Position numbers and translations under genes: made by a program | Assembly: GCF_033304615.1 (NCBI RefSeq) | Contig: NZ_CP129118.1 | Span: 2,228,001-2,292,000, forward strand | Length of the DNA: 64,000 nt | Direction: 5' to 3' | Source of the DNA: Sporosarcina oncorhynchi | GTDB lineage: Bacteria > Bacillota > Bacilli > Bacillales_A > Planococcaceae | In this document: positions 25,909-37,609 of the stretch, one piece after another | How the letters are laid out: every line of letters begins with the position of its first letter | Numbering within the stretch: the first letter of the stretch is position 1 | The notes under the pieces: generated by a model | The model's database searches: none | What the model saw: the letters and a program-made list of their open reading frames with translations, nothing else | What the model was told of the DNA's origin: nothing

Positions 25909-25934
25909 GCAGCCTCATGGAAGGCTGCTTTTTT
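25909..25934 (+). terminator. Terminator of bdhA
   Basis: GCAGCCT (25909-25915) pairs with AGGCTGC (25922-25928), followed by T6. Confidence 0.88.
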
Positions 25935-26037
25935 AGTTTTGCCAGTAAAGTTTTCATATGTTCCATAATGTGTTGTGTTGTGTTGGACTTGACTTTCGAA
26001 AATGAAAAGAGGCTGGGACATAACTAGCTTCAAGTAA

Positions 26038-26077
26038 GAAAAAAGTGAAATTGAGCCCGCTCAACTTCACTTTTTTC
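26038..26077. terminator. Hairpin at transposase 3' end
   Basis: AAAAAAGTGAA pairs with TTCACTTTTTT, with an inner TTGAGC/GCTCAA stem. It has A- and T-runs on both sides and could stop transcription in either direction. Confidence 0.8.
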
Positions 26078-26095
26078 ATTTTTTTCGGATCAACC

Positions 26096-26728
26096 TTACC
26101 TGTTAGCCGTGAATTTTCGTAAATTCACGGCCATTAACGCAAAGCCCATTTCGCTTTCAACCTTCGATGTCCCGCGAACAGAAAATCGAGTGAAACCTAA
26201 ATTAGCCTTCAAGAATCCAAAAACTGGTTCTACGTCAATTTTGCGTTGACGATAGATTGCACACGTCTTTTCATCTGAAAGCTTCGTTCTTACATATTCT
26301 TTTTGTTGTTCCCATTTCTCATTCACCATGATTTTACGGTTGTTTCCTTCTTTTGCTTTTGTACATAGTGAACGAAACGGACAGCCTGAACAGTCTTCAC
26401 ATTCATAAACCTTAAATTGTCGCGTGAAGCCGGCCTTATCCGTACGAACGGAGTGATAGGCAAAAGGCAGACGCTTTTGGTTCGGACATGTGTAGGCATC
26501 ATTTTCTTCATCATACTGCCAGTTAGCTGTATTAAACTCGTTCTGTTTGTGTTTCTTCTTCTGTTCTTTTATATACATTCCATAGGTAATCAAAGCTTCC
26601 CGTTTACGATTCGAGAGGATATCATTGTAGTTCTGTTCACTGCCGTATCCTGCGTCTGCGACAATATGCTTCGGTAATTCAAAATAGTTCTGCTCAATTT
26701 CATCCTGGATGATGGTTTTGGTCGACTT
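26096..26728 (-). pseudogene. IS1182-family transposase, C-terminal remnant
   Basis: An open frame of about 210 codons encodes the C-terminal part of a DDE transposase. From 26728 it reads ...TKTIIQDEIEQNYFELP, then VADAGYGSEQNYN, a cysteine cluster (YECEDCSGCPFRSLCTK), RQRKIDVEPVFGFLK and LGFTRFSVRG, all typical of IS1182-type enzymes. An in-frame TAA lies just upstream of 26728, where homology ends. The N-terminal half and its first catalytic residue are missing, so it should be inactive. The TTG at 26593 is merely an internal start. Confidence 0.85.
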
Positions 26729-26799
26729 TTATTCTACAGGGAATCTCACTTGTTTTCTATTTATATAAAAGGATTTTATCTTACCTAGACTCTTCAGCT

Positions 26800-26922
26800 G
26801 ATTGAAGTGGAAAGCGGCGACTCCAGCGGGAACAGCGCGAGCTGAAGACCCTGGACTGAGCGTAGCGAGGGAAGCGGCTGAAGCCGTGCCCGCGGAAAGC
26901 GTCCGCTTGGAACGGAAACCAG
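26800..26922 (+). repeat. Dispersed structured repeat, copy A
   Basis: GC-rich 123-bp block in an AT-rich setting. It begins GATTGAAGTGGAAAGCGG and ends GCGTCCGCTTGGAACGGAAA plus CCA. Inside are CTGAAG/CTTCAG-type inverted pieces and GAGCGTAGCGAGGGAAGC. A second block at 40373-40530 (minus strand) shares both ends. It resembles the short interspersed GC-rich repeats found between genes in many Bacillales. Confidence 0.7.
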
Positions 26923-27065
26923 CAGGTAGTAGGATTGCCTTATCCAATATATTTATAAAAAATGACGTTAGTGAAGATCCTCCTCATCTCCTTTTAAAGG
27001 GATGGAGATTTTCTTTCACCAATGTCATTTATTGTTCAACCCTTATTTTTAACTCAAAAACGATC

Positions 27066-27108
27066 AAAGCCGGTGACATTTTACTCGTCGTAAAATGTCA
27101 CCGGCTTT
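27066..27108. terminator. Long perfect hairpin downstream of sufB
   Basis: AAAGCCGGTGACATTTTAC pairs perfectly with GTAAAATGTCACCGGCTTT around a five-base loop. A T5 run follows on the plus strand and a broken T-run on the minus strand, so it may serve as the end of the suf transcript. Confidence 0.75.
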
Positions 27109-27155
27109 TTCAGTTCAGAGGTGGGTTTTGTCCCAGCCTCTTTCTTGTTCCTTAC

Positions 27156-28553
27156 TTAACCTATACTGCCTTCCATCTCGAACTTGATAAGACGGTTCAT
27201 CTCTACTGCATACTCCATCGGCAATTCTTTTGTGAATGGCTCGATGAAGCCCATAACGATCATTTCTGTAGCTTCCAGTTCACCGATACCACGGCTCATC
27301 AAGTAGAAGAGCTGTTCTTCGGATACTTTGGACACTTTTGCTTCGTGTTCAAGTGAGATATTGTCGTTCAGAATCTCGTTGTATGGAATCGTATCTGACG
27401 TCGATAGCTTATCCATGATGAGCGTGTCACATTCGATGTTCGCACGTGCACCATCTGCACGGCGGCCGAAGTGGACGATCCCACGGTATGTTACTTTTCC
27501 ACCATGTTGAGAAATCGACTTAGAAACGATTGTAGATGAAGTATTTGGCGCCAAGTGCATCATTTTCGCACCCGCATCCTGATGCTGTCCTTTACCGGCA
27601 AGAGCGATGGATAAAGTCATTCCACGCGCGCCTTCTCCTTTAAGGATACAAGATGGATATTTCATCGTTAGTTTCGAACCGATGTTACCATCAATCCATT
27701 CCATTGTAGCGTTCGCTTCACACACTGCGCGCTTCGTTACAAGATTGTAAACGTTGTTCGCCCAGTTTTGGATTGTCGTATAACGGCAGTACGCATCTTT
27801 TTTGATGATGATCTCGACGACCGCACTGTGAAGTGAGTTCGTTGTATAAACAGGTGCTGTACATCCTTCTACGTAGTGAACGCTTGCGCCTTCGTCGACG
27901 ACGATTAATGTACGCTCGAATTGACCCATGTTTTCCGAGTTGATACGGAAGTAGGCTTGTAGTGGCGTTTCAACTTTGATGCCTGGTGGCACATAGATGA
28001 ACGATCCACCGGACCAAACAGCCGAGTTCAAAGCTGAGAACTTGTTGTCAGAGTTTGGAATGACCGTACCCCAGTATTTCCTGAACAGTTCTTCGTTTTC
28101 ACGAAGCGCTGAATCCGTATCTTTGAAAACGATACCCATATCTTCAAGTTCTACTTTCATGTTGTGATACACAACTTCTGATTCGTATTGTGCAGAAACA
28201 CCTGCAAGATATTTTTGTTCAGCTTCAGGTATTCCTAGTTTGTCAAACGTACGTTTGATTTCTTCAGGAACTTCATCCCATGATTTTTCTGTCGCTTCGG
28301 AAGGTTTTACATAATACGTGATCTCGTCAAAGTTTAACGGCTTCAAATCTCCGCCCCACTGAGGCATAGGCATGCTGTAGAAGAGCTCTAAAGATTTCAG
28401 ACGGTAGTCCAACATCCATTGAGGTTCTTCTTTCATGTTTGAGATTTCTTCAACGATTTCTTTTGTCAAACCACGTTCCGAACGGAAAACAGATACGTCT
28501 TTATCGTGAAAACCATATTTGTAATCGCCAATTTCAGGCATTTTTTTAGCCAT
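27156..28553 (-). CDS. sufB: Fe-S cluster assembly protein SufB
   Basis: Scaffold subunit of the SufBCD complex, 465 residues, on which Fe-S clusters are built. It is nearly identical in layout to Bacillus SufB: an N-terminal helical part, the beta-helix core with [11 protein letters not shown] and EGCTAPVY, the [24 protein letters not shown] region (given in part), and the [21 protein letters not shown] end. AGGAGG spacing favours the second of two adjacent ATGs (28553, [11 protein letters not shown]). It is the last gene of sufCDSUB. Confidence 0.96.
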   Translation of the reverse strand: MAKKMPEIGDYKYGFHDKDVSVFRSERGLTKEIVEEISNMKEEPQWMLDYRLKSLELFYSMPMPQWGGDLKPLNFDEITYYVKPSEATEKSWDEVPEEIKRTFDKLGIPEAEQKYLAGVSAQYESEVVYHNMKVELEDMGIVFKDTDSALRENEELFRKYWGTVIPNSDNKFSALNSAVWSGGSFIYVPPGIKVETPLQAYFRINSENMGQFERTLIVVDEGASVHYVEGCTAPVYTTNSLHSAVVEIIIKKDAYCRYTTIQNWANNVYNLVTKRAVCEANATMEWIDGNIGSKLTMKYPSCILKGEGARGMTLSIALAGKGQHQDAGAKMMHLAPNTSSTIVSKSISQHGGKVTYRGIVHFGRRADGARANIECDTLIMDKLSTSDTIPYNEILNDNISLEHEAKVSKVSEEQLFYLMSRGIGELEATEMIVMGFIEPFTKELPMEYAVEMNRLIKFEMEGSIG

Positions 28554-28646
28554 CATTATTCCTCCGTTCATTCATTTCGCCAGGCTGCTCAAATTGCAGA
28601 CAGCGGCGGTATATAGGCTTCTCAATTCGCGAAGCCTAACCCGGGA

Positions 28647-29086
28647 CTAGTTGTCGGAATCAGTACCTATGCCTTTTTCCATAGCTTTCCACCCAAGTGT
28701 TGCACATTTAATACGTGCCGGGAATTTGGCTACGCCGGAAAGGGCTTCGATATCACCAAGATCTACAGAATCATCAATCTCTTTTCCAAGCATCATATCC
28801 GAAAACAGATGAGCATATTTAACGGCTGAGTCAATGTCTTTGTTTTTGATGATTTGTGTCATCATCGAGGCGGATGCCATCGAGATGGAACAACCTTCAC
28901 CTTCAAATTTGGCATCTTTCACAATGCCATCTTCCACTTGCAGCGTCAAATGAATGACATCGCCGCAAGTCGGATTATTCATATCGACAGTTACGTTATT
29001 TTCTTTCAATACGCCTTTGTTTCTTGGATTTTTATAATGATCCATGATGACTGAGCGGTATAGCTGATCTAAATTTTTAGTGGACA

Positions 29087-29087
<1 letters not shown>
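28647..29087 (-). CDS. sufU: Sulfur-relay/scaffold protein SufU
   Basis: Zinc-dependent sulfur transfer protein of 146 residues that accepts persulfide from SufS. The metal ligands are in place: Cys41 and Asp43 (TCGDVI), Cys66 (GEGCSIS) and Cys128 (IKCATL). The insertion between residues ~85-105 that separates SufU from IscU is present. Its ATG overlaps the sufS stop by one base, so the two are translationally coupled. Confidence 0.96.
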
Positions 29088-31611
<2,524 letters not shown>

Positions 31612-31629
31612 TTTGAATCGTCCCCCTTC

Positions 31630-32409
31630 TTAAGCTTCTTGTCCAACTGTTTCGTCTTCGATGCCAAGTTCTTCTTTAATCCAGTCATAACCGTTCTCTT
31701 CAAGTTTCTTCGCAAGTTCTGGACCGCCTGATTTGACGACTTTACCTTGCATCATTACGTGTACAAAATCTGGAGTGATGTAATCTAAGAGACGCTGATA
31801 GTGAGTGATGATCATACAACCGAATCCTTCACCGCGCATTTCATTGATTCCTTTGGAAACAACTTTCAATGCATCGATATCTAGACCAGAGTCAATTTCA
31901 TCAAGGACAGCGAACTTCGGCTTCAACATCATCAATTGAAGAATTTCGTTACGCTTCTTCTCTCCACCGGAGAACCCTTCGTTCAAATAACGTGTTGCCA
32001 TATCTTGATCCATTTCAAGGACATCCATCTTGCTGTCCAATTCACGGATAAATTTCATAAGGGAAATTTCATCGCCTTCTTCACGACGTGCATTAATTGC
32101 GGAACGCATGAAGTCTGCATTTGTCACGCCAGTGATTTCGCTTGGATATTGCATTGCTAGGAATAAACCTGCTTGTGCACGTTCATCCACTTCCATTTCA
32201 AGAACGTCTTCGCCATCAAGCGTGACGGATCCTGAAGTAACCTCATATTTAGGATGACCCATAATTGCTGATGCAAGAGTCGACTTACCTGTACCATTCG
32301 GCCCCATGATCGCGTGGATCTCATTTGTATTGATTGTTAACGTGACGCCTTTCAATATTTCTTTACCTTCAATTTCAACGTGAAGGTCTTTGATTTCCAA
32401 AGTAGCCAT
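31630..32409 (-). CDS. sufC: Fe-S assembly ATPase SufC
   Basis: ABC-type ATPase of 259 residues that drives conformational change in SufBCD. Walker A is GPNGTGKST (residues 36-44), the signature is FSGGEKKR (146-153) and Walker B is FAVLDE (166-171), all intact. It is the first gene of sufCDSUB, with a GGAGG ribosome site and a promoter with a PerR/Fur-like site upstream. Confidence 0.96.
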   Translation of the reverse strand: MATLEIKDLHVEIEGKEILKGVTLTINTNEIHAIMGPNGTGKSTLASAIMGHPKYEVTSGSVTLDGEDVLEMEVDERAQAGLFLAMQYPSEITGVTNADFMRSAINARREEGDEISLMKFIRELDSKMDVLEMDQDMATRYLNEGFSGGEKKRNEILQLMMLKPKFAVLDEIDSGLDIDALKVVSKGINEMRGEGFGCMIITHYQRLLDYITPDFVHVMMQGKVVKSGGPELAKKLEENGYDWIKEELGIEDETVGQEA

Positions 32410-32472
32410 TCCAATACCTCCAATATGATAAAAGATGAACGGTTAATCCATTCTCTATTTAGTATCATTCTA

Positions 32473-32521
32473 ATCTTACCCCATAATGCACTGCCATGCA
32501 AATCATTAAGAATTATTATAA
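32473..32521 (-). promoter_or_regulatory. suf promoter with PerR/Fur-like box
   Basis: On the minus strand TTGCAT (32496-32501) and TAAGAT (32473-32478) are 17 bases apart. Directly upstream TTATAATAATTCTTA (32507-32521) matches the PerR box TTATAATNATTATAA at 12 of 14 defined positions. Regulation by a Fur-family protein is inferred. Confidence 0.5.
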
Positions 32522-32650
32522 TTTAATTCATTTGCCCTTGAAATCCTTTGTTTTATTGGTAAGATGAGTAATTATCTGATTTTCATTTGCCGTTCTATGA
32601 ATGAGAATTGAATAAGTTGGTTCATTCATTCACAGTTCGATTTTTCGACT

Positions 32651-32678
32651 AAAAAAACCGGTACGCATTTGTACCGGC
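32651..32678 (-). terminator. Terminator of SLC1-type symporter gene
   Basis: CCGGTAC (32658-32664) pairs with GTACCGG (32671-32677), with a T7 run on the minus strand. Confidence 0.88.
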
Positions 32679-32711
32679 TAAGTTTCTCTTTTCTATAAAA
32701 CCTACAATTTT

Positions 32712-33908
32712 TCACTCCGATAAATTCGAGCTTTCCTTCTTATTAAAACGATCGAGAATGATTGCCAATGCTCCGTCTCCAGTGACATTCGTTGCCGTAC
32801 CAAAGCTGTCTTGTGCCATATAGAGCGCAATCATCAAAGCAACCATTGACTCGTCAAAGCCCAACATTGTTGCTAAAAGCCCTACCGCCGCCATTACGGC
32901 CCCACCTGGAACTCCCGGTGCTGCGATCATTGTTACACCAAGCATTAAGATGAACGGTAAATAGGAAGCAAATGAAGTTGGTAAGTCATTCATTAATAAA
33001 ACACCAATTGAACAGGACACTAATGTAATCGTGCTCCCTGATAAGTGAATCGTTGCAAATAGAGGAATTGTAAAATCAGCAACTCGATTTGATGCACCAG
33101 CTTTTTTAGCTTGACGGAGAGTGACCGGGATTGTTGCTGCCGAAGATTGCGTTCCAATTGCAGTCATATAAGCGGGCGCCATCGTTTTCATCAACCCGAA
33201 TGGATTTCGTTTTGAAACTGCACCTGCAAGCGTATATTGAATGGATAATATAACAAAATGCAACACAATAATCATAATGAATACGACGGAGAATACGGAT
33301 AATACTTTCGCAACTTCCCCGCTATATGTCATGTTCAGGAATATCCCGAAAATATGAATAGGCAATAACGGAATGATGACATATGTAATTACTTTCTCAA
33401 TAAGTGCATTGAATTCTTCAAAAAACGACAACATCGATTTACTGCCAATAGATGCCATTCCGATTCCAAGCACAAATGCAAGCAGCAAAGCGGACATGAC
33501 GCCCATGACAGGTGTCATTTCAATTTCAAAGAATGCTTCTCCAGGAGCCTTGCCTGCATTAGCAATCGAACCCGAACCGACAGCATGAATGAAGTTCGGC
33601 AATAATGTCGTTGCTGCGAAAAATGCCATAACTCCCGCTACAATCGTTGAAGCATAAGCGAGCAGAGTTGCCCATCCTAACAGCTTGCCCGAACCCTTCC
33701 CAAGCTTCGCGATACCAGGTGCTATGAACGCAATGATGATTAAAGGAACGATGAAATTTAAAAATCCGCCGAACATCATATTGAACGTAGCAAAGAACCG
33801 TACAAAACCATGTGCAAAGCCCTCATGTATAATCGGTAGCAGAAGACCAAATCCTACTGCAAGTCCGATAGCGATAATAATGCGCCATATTAAACCGATT
33901 TTCTTCAT
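32712..33908 (-). CDS. Dicarboxylate/amino acid:cation symporter (SLC1/DAACS)
   Basis: Na+- or H+-coupled transporter of 398 residues with eight helices and two re-entrant loops. The family signatures are present: the serine-rich hairpin region AIGTQSSAATIPVTLRQA near residues 244-261 and the substrate/cation-site segment AQDSFGTATNVTGDGALA near 367-384. The Ala-Pro-Gly-Val-Pro-Gly-Gly loop lies between. Substrate could be glutamate, aspartate, serine/threonine or a dicarboxylate. The sequence does not decide. It is a single-gene unit between suf and met operons. Confidence 0.9.
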   Translation of the reverse strand: MKKIGLIWRIIIAIGLAVGFGLLLPIIHEGFAHGFVRFFATFNMMFGGFLNFIVPLIIIAFIAPGIAKLGKGSGKLLGWATLLAYASTIVAGVMAFFAATTLLPNFIHAVGSGSIANAGKAPGEAFFEIEMTPVMGVMSALLLAFVLGIGMASIGSKSMLSFFEEFNALIEKVITYVIIPLLPIHIFGIFLNMTYSGEVAKVLSVFSVVFIMIIVLHFVILSIQYTLAGAVSKRNPFGLMKTMAPAYMTAIGTQSSAATIPVTLRQAKKAGASNRVADFTIPLFATIHLSGSTITLVSCSIGVLLMNDLPTSFASYLPFILMLGVTMIAAPGVPGGAVMAAVGLLATMLGFDESMVALMIALYMAQDSFGTATNVTGDGALAIILDRFNKKESSNLSE

Positions 33909-34013
33909 ATGGATTCACCCTCCTAATTCTTTCATCCGAATATTTATACAACAAAATTACTTTATCATAGTGAAGTGATAATTAAAATAGCTACACAAAT
34001 TTTTGATTTAATC

Positions 34014-34058
34014 AAAAAAAGACTATCTGCCATACCAGTTCCGGTATGCTAGATAGTC
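34014..34058 (-). terminator. Terminator of metNIQ operon
   Basis: GACTATCT (34021-34028) pairs with AGATAGTC (34051-34058), with an inner CATACC/GGTATG stem and a T7 run on the minus strand. Confidence 0.9.
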
Positions 34059-34071
34059 TTTCCCATTTTAC

Positions 34072-34881
34072 TTATTTTACAGGTACAACAGAACCTTCCC
34101 ATTCTTTAAGGATGAATTGTTGAATTTCATCTGATTTCAATACTGCTACAAGCGCTTTAATCGCTTCGTTGTTTTCATCTTCTGTACGAACAGCGATGAC
34201 ATTGACGTAAGGTGAATCTGTTTCCTCAAGTACAATTGCATCTTCTAATGGCTTCAAACCTGCATCAAGCGCATAGTTCGAGTTGATGAGCAATAGATCA
34301 CCTTCATCTTGTTTATACAGTTCAGGCATTAATGCCGGCTCATATTCTGCTTCGAATGTTAAGTTTTTCGGATTGTCGACAATATCATCAAGTTCCGCTT
34401 TCACTTTTTCCACACCGTCAGCAAGTGTAATAAGCCCTTCTTTTTCAAGCATTGCGAGAACGCGTCCGTGATCTGCTACAGAGTTACTGATCAGTACGGT
34501 TGCACCGTCAGGTAATTCGTCCAGTGATTTGTATTTCTTCGAGTAAATACCAATTGGTTCGATATGAATAGCTCCTGCATTGACAAAGTCATATTCGAAG
34601 TCTTCAATCTGGCCTTCAAGATAAGGAATGTGTTGGAAGTAGTTTGCATCGAGTGTCCCTACATCCAAATCCTTATTCGGCAAAACAAAATCCTGGTATT
34701 CTTCTATTTTTAAATCGTATCCTTTTTCTTTCAATAAAGGCTTAGCTTGCTCAAGAATCAGTGCATGTGGAACGTTAGATGCGCCTACTACAATCGTCTT
34801 ATCATCCTTGTCTTTTCCTCCACACGCCGCCAATGCCAATACGAGTACTGCAAAAAAGATACCAGTCAACAACTTTTTCAT
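34072..34881 (-). CDS. metQ: Methionine-binding lipoprotein MetQ
   Basis: Substrate-binding lipoprotein of 269 residues for the MetNIQ ABC importer. The signal peptide ends in a lipobox, LALAAC, with the lipidated Cys at residue 20, followed by a charged linker (GGKDKDDK). The mature part is a NlpA/MetQ fold with DVGTLDANYFQHIPYL near residues 75-90. Last gene of metN-metI-metQ, 61 bases after metI. Confidence 0.95.
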   Translation of the reverse strand: MKKLLTGIFFAVLVLALAACGGKDKDDKTIVVGASNVPHALILEQAKPLLKEKGYDLKIEEYQDFVLPNKDLDVGTLDANYFQHIPYLEGQIEDFEYDFVNAGAIHIEPIGIYSKKYKSLDELPDGATVLISNSVADHGRVLAMLEKEGLITLADGVEKVKAELDDIVDNPKNLTFEAEYEPALMPELYKQDEGDLLLINSNYALDAGLKPLEDAIVLEETDSPYVNVIAVRTEDENNEAIKALVAVLKSDEIQQFILKEWEGSVVPVK

Positions 34882-34942
34882 ACGTAAACTCCCCTATTCT
34901 TTTTATCATTTTATATTGTACAGGCTCAGCCTGCGATTCCTT

Positions 34943-35617
34943 TTAACGCTTGTCCAATTTCCGTACTACATAATCTCCGATGAATTGAAGGATGAAAACA
35001 ATGATTAAGATGATTATGGTAGCAACGACTACAACATCGAATCGACTCCGCTGGAAACCTTGATAGTACGCAAGGTTACCGAGACCTCCTGCACCAATAA
35101 TTCCAGCCATTGCTGTATAGCCGACCAGTGCGATAGCCGTGACTGTGATGCCGGATAGTAACGCTGGCTTTGATTCAGGTAACAGTACTTTAAAAATGAT
35201 CGTACTTGTTTTCGCTCCCATTGAACGTGCCGCTTCGAGAACGCCTTTATCAATTTCCTGTAATCCGATGAGAACCATCCGCGCATAAAATGGCGCAGCA
35301 CCGATGATGAGTGCAGGCAATGCCGCATTTGGTCCTCTCATCGTCCCAACAAGGAAAATGGTGAAAGGTATAATCAGAATGATCAAGATGATAAACGGAA
35401 TGGATCTGAAGATATTAACAACCGAGCTTGTAATGCCATAGAGGAGTTTGTTCGCCCAAAGCTGACCCGGACTTGATAAGAACAGCACGACGCCCAACAC
35501 GATTCCTAAAACGAATGTGAAGATTGTCGACACAGCAGTCATATAAAGTGTTTCTACCGTCGCGATCCACATCTTCTCCCAATTGACATGGGGCAATAAT
35601 GTCTCAATCAATTCCAA
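34943..35617 (-). CDS. metI: Methionine ABC transporter permease MetI
   Basis: Permease of 224 residues with five or six helices. The ABC-permease EAA loop is EAARSMGAKTSTIIFKVLLP near residues 135-154. It begins inside the end of metN (14-base overlap), so the two are translationally coupled. It forms the membrane channel of the MetNIQ system for L- and D-methionine. Confidence 0.95.
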   Translation of the reverse strand: MELIETLLPHVNWEKMWIATVETLYMTAVSTIFTFVLGIVLGVVLFLSSPGQLWANKLLYGITSSVVNIFRSIPFIILIILIIPFTIFLVGTMRGPNAALPALIIGAAPFYARMVLIGLQEIDKGVLEAARSMGAKTSTIIFKVLLPESKPALLSGITVTAIALVGYTAMAGIIGAGGLGNLAYYQGFQRSRFDVVVVATIIILIIVFILQFIGDYVVRKLDKR

Positions 35618-36629
35618 TCACCTCCGTCCGAACGCCCTCGCCATGCAGAAAGTCTATCGCGGAGCTAACTTTGTCACGATCACCGAACAGTTGCAGAAGG
35701 AGTGTGCCATATGCGCCGCCTTTCGTATGGGAGATATCGCCTTGAACAATATTCACGTCGATATCGAATCTTCTGATCATCGTCGATAGAACAGGCTGCT
35801 CCGTTCGATCACCGACAAAGACTAACTTGACCAATGTCCCGCCGGTCGACTCTGCTTTCAGATGTTGTAATGCTTGTTCCGCACCAGCAGTCTGTGTAAT
35901 TTGTGAAACAAATCGTTTCGTAATCTGCTCTTTCGGCGACTGGAATACATCAAGCACATTCCCCATCTCAACGACTTTCCCAGCTTCCATTACAGCAACG
36001 CGGTGGCAAATTTTGCGGATGACGTGCATTTCATGTGTAATCAAAACAATTGTCAAACCGAGTTTGTCGTTGATATCCGTCAACAAATCAAGTATTGAGT
36101 CCGTTGTTTCGGGATCGAGCGCTGATGTCGCTTCATCACAAAGCAGCACTTGAGGATCATTGGACAATGCACGGGCAATCCCGACACGTTGTTTCTGTCC
36201 GCCCGAGAGTTGCGCTGGATAGGCATCCTCCCTCCCTTTCAGTCCGACGAGTTCAATCAGTTCACTCACTTTTCTATCTCGATCATTTTTACCGACACCT
36301 GCAATCTCCAATGGAAAAGAGATATTCTCTTTGACCGTTCGCGACCAAAGTAAGTTAAAATGCTGGAACACCATGCTGATTTTTTGGCGGGCTTCCCGCA
36401 ACTCTTTCGCAGGTATCGTTGACAGTTCATGTCCCGCAATGCTTATTTCCCCTGACGTCGGTTTTTCTAGACCGTTCAACAATCGGATTAACGTACTTTT
36501 TCCCGCTCCGCTATAACCAATCACGCCAAAGATTTCACCGTCTTCAATTGTAAGATTCACGTTGTCGACAGCCGTAATCTCGTTGCTATCCGTACCAAAT
36601 CGTTTGTTTACATCTGTTAACTTGATCAT
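35604..36629 (-). CDS. metN: Methionine ABC transporter ATPase MetN
   Basis: ATPase of 341 residues. Walker A is GYSGAGKST (38-46), the signature LSGGQKQR is near 141-148 and Walker B LLCDEATSALD near 161-171. The C-terminal NIL domain (about residues 265-341), which binds methionine and inhibits transport, is present. Its leader holds a SAM-I riboswitch, so expression should fall when S-adenosylmethionine is plentiful. Confidence 0.95.
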   Translation of the reverse strand: MIKLTDVNKRFGTDSNEITAVDNVNLTIEDGEIFGVIGYSGAGKSTLIRLLNGLEKPTSGEISIAGHELSTIPAKELREARQKISMVFQHFNLLWSRTVKENISFPLEIAGVGKNDRDRKVSELIELVGLKGREDAYPAQLSGGQKQRVGIARALSNDPQVLLCDEATSALDPETTDSILDLLTDINDKLGLTIVLITHEMHVIRKICHRVAVMEAGKVVEMGNVLDVFQSPKEQITKRFVSQITQTAGAEQALQHLKAESTGGTLVKLVFVGDRTEQPVLSTMIRRFDIDVNIVQGDISHTKGGAYGTLLLQLFGDRDKVSSAIDFLHGEGVRTEVIGID

Positions 36630-36659
36630 TGTCTTTTCACCTCTCTACATTCTTCCCCA

Positions 36660-36834
36660 AAAAGAAAAGCCTATCTGCAGACAAGCAGAAAGGCTCAAAC
36701 GTTATCAATAAATAAACGTCAATCCGATCTCTCATCTCTCAAAGCTTTCGCTTTGCGTGATTTGGCACCATTTCACATACGTGACGGTTGCCGGGCTTCA
36801 TAGGGCACTTCCCTCAGCCTCTCTTTATAAGAGC
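36660..36834 (-). promoter_or_regulatory. SAM-I riboswitch (S box) of metNIQ
   Basis: The minus-strand leader contains the conserved S-box blocks CTCTTAT-AAGAGAGGCTGAGGGA (36833 downwards), GCCCTATGAAGCCCGGCAAC, GGTGCCAAATC and the closing strand ATGAGAG (36728-36734), which pairs with CTCTTAT. The terminator follows: AGCCTTTCTGC with GCAGATAGGCT and a T-rich tail (36660-36695). The gene order and architecture match the B. subtilis metNPQ leader. Confidence 0.95.
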
Positions 36835-36888
36835 GATTTATTCAGTTAAAGTAATAGATACAGTTATAGCATAGGGTTTCCTGCAATG

Positions 36889-37197
36889 TCAACCTATTTT
36901 CTCAAGAAGATGCGGAACTGAATGGAAAGCATAAATCTTCTCAGTTATTTCCCCGTCCTTCTGTATTAACAGGCATGGGACACTTTCAATCGTATAATCC
37001 ACAGCTAAATCTTCGATATAATTCAAATCTGCTTTACCAATCGGCAACTCTGGCTTCATAGCAGCTATAACATCCATCATTCTAGATGCGACGGCGCATG
37101 TACCGCACATCGGAGTATATAAATAAAAAACGCTGATAGGCGTAGACTTTTTACGGTCTTCCCATTGTTCACGTGTCCAGTTTTGAATTCCGTTCAT
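36889..37197 (-). CDS. yusE: Thioredoxin-like protein YusE
   Basis: Thioredoxin-fold protein of 102 residues. The redox motif is CGTC (Cys31, Cys34) rather than CGPC, and the cis-proline region is ESVPCLLIQKDG near residue 74. It has no signal peptide, so it acts in the cytoplasm. The gene starts 12 bases after yusF. The neighbourhood yusF-yusE beside metN matches B. subtilis. Confidence 0.9.
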   Translation of the reverse strand: MNGIQNWTREQWEDRKKSTPISVFYLYTPMCGTCAVASRMMDVIAAMKPELPIGKADLNYIEDLAVDYTIESVPCLLIQKDGEITEKIYAFHSVPHLLEKIG

Positions 37198-37209
37198 AAT
37201 AGTTCACCT

Positions 37210-37551
37210 TCAAAGTAAGAATTGGGGATGTACAAGAAATCTTTCGGCGAGCAAAATTGCTGCCAAAACGCGATAGGGAGTCGTCTCAACTTGCCCATAT
37301 TTACGTTCCGTATACAGATGAATGACTTCAGGATAAACCCTTTTGAAAAGCGCGCGAATGGCTTCGCCAGACGGATCTGCATCGACGAATACATACATAT
37401 CGTAGTCCTCATAAGGTTCAAGCAGTTCTTCAATTCGATATGAGCTCACCGTACCGTTTGTACATAGAATTTCAATCGGTTCTGCCAATACTTTCTGCAG
37501 CCTTTTCCGATCTGCCCCTCCTTCTACGATAACAACTCTGCGCGATTCCAT
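37210..37551 (-). CDS. yusF: Toprim-domain protein YusF
   Basis: Small Toprim protein of 113 residues. The acidic catalytic signature is present: VVIVEGGADRKRL (Glu near residue 10) and FVDADPSGEA (near 55-64). This resembles RNase M5-like/small primase-type Toprim proteins. GGGAGG lies seven bases before the ATG at 37551; two upstream ATGs (37569, 37557) have unsuitable spacing. Probably co-transcribed with yusE. The biochemical role is unknown. Confidence 0.88.
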   Translation of the reverse strand: MESRRVVIVEGGADRKRLQKVLAEPIEILCTNGTVSSYRIEELLEPYEDYDMYVFVDADPSGEAIRALFKRVYPEVIHLYTERKYGQVETTPYRVLAAILLAERFLVHPQFLL

Positions 37552-37572
37552 CCGCATGCCTCCCAGCAATTG

Positions 37573-37599
37573 AAAAAAGCGCCGGGATTATCCAGCGCC
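37573..37599 (-). terminator. Terminator of gcvH
   Basis: On the minus strand GGCGCTGG pairs (two G-T pairs) with CCCGGCGCT around ATAAT, followed by T6. It lies between gcvH and yusF. Confidence 0.8.
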
Positions 37600-37609
37600 A
37601 GTTTTATCA

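Larger units (their letters stand above)
26006..27143 (-). mobile_element. Degenerate IS1182-like element with intact inverted ends
   Basis: AAAGAGGCTGGGACA (26006-26020) and its exact complement TGTCCCAGCCTCTTT (27129-27143) bound a 1138-bp segment. Inside are a 5'-truncated transposase (26096-26728), hairpins at 26038-26077 and 27066-27108, and a dispersed repeat (26800-26922). Complete members of this family are about 1.8 kb, so the interior has been shortened and partly replaced. No target duplication is visible outside the ends. It lies just downstream of sufB. Confidence 0.75.

Noticed and set aside
26802..27356. Plus-strand ORF of 184 codons
   Set aside because: It runs through a dispersed GC-rich repeat, a terminator hairpin and the antisense of sufB; no ribosome site or domain.
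32598..32633. Second FadR site (TGAATGA...TCATTCA half-sites) near the SLC1 symporter gene
   Set aside because: The half-sites are spaced far beyond the four-base gap of a FadR box and lie downstream of the gene.
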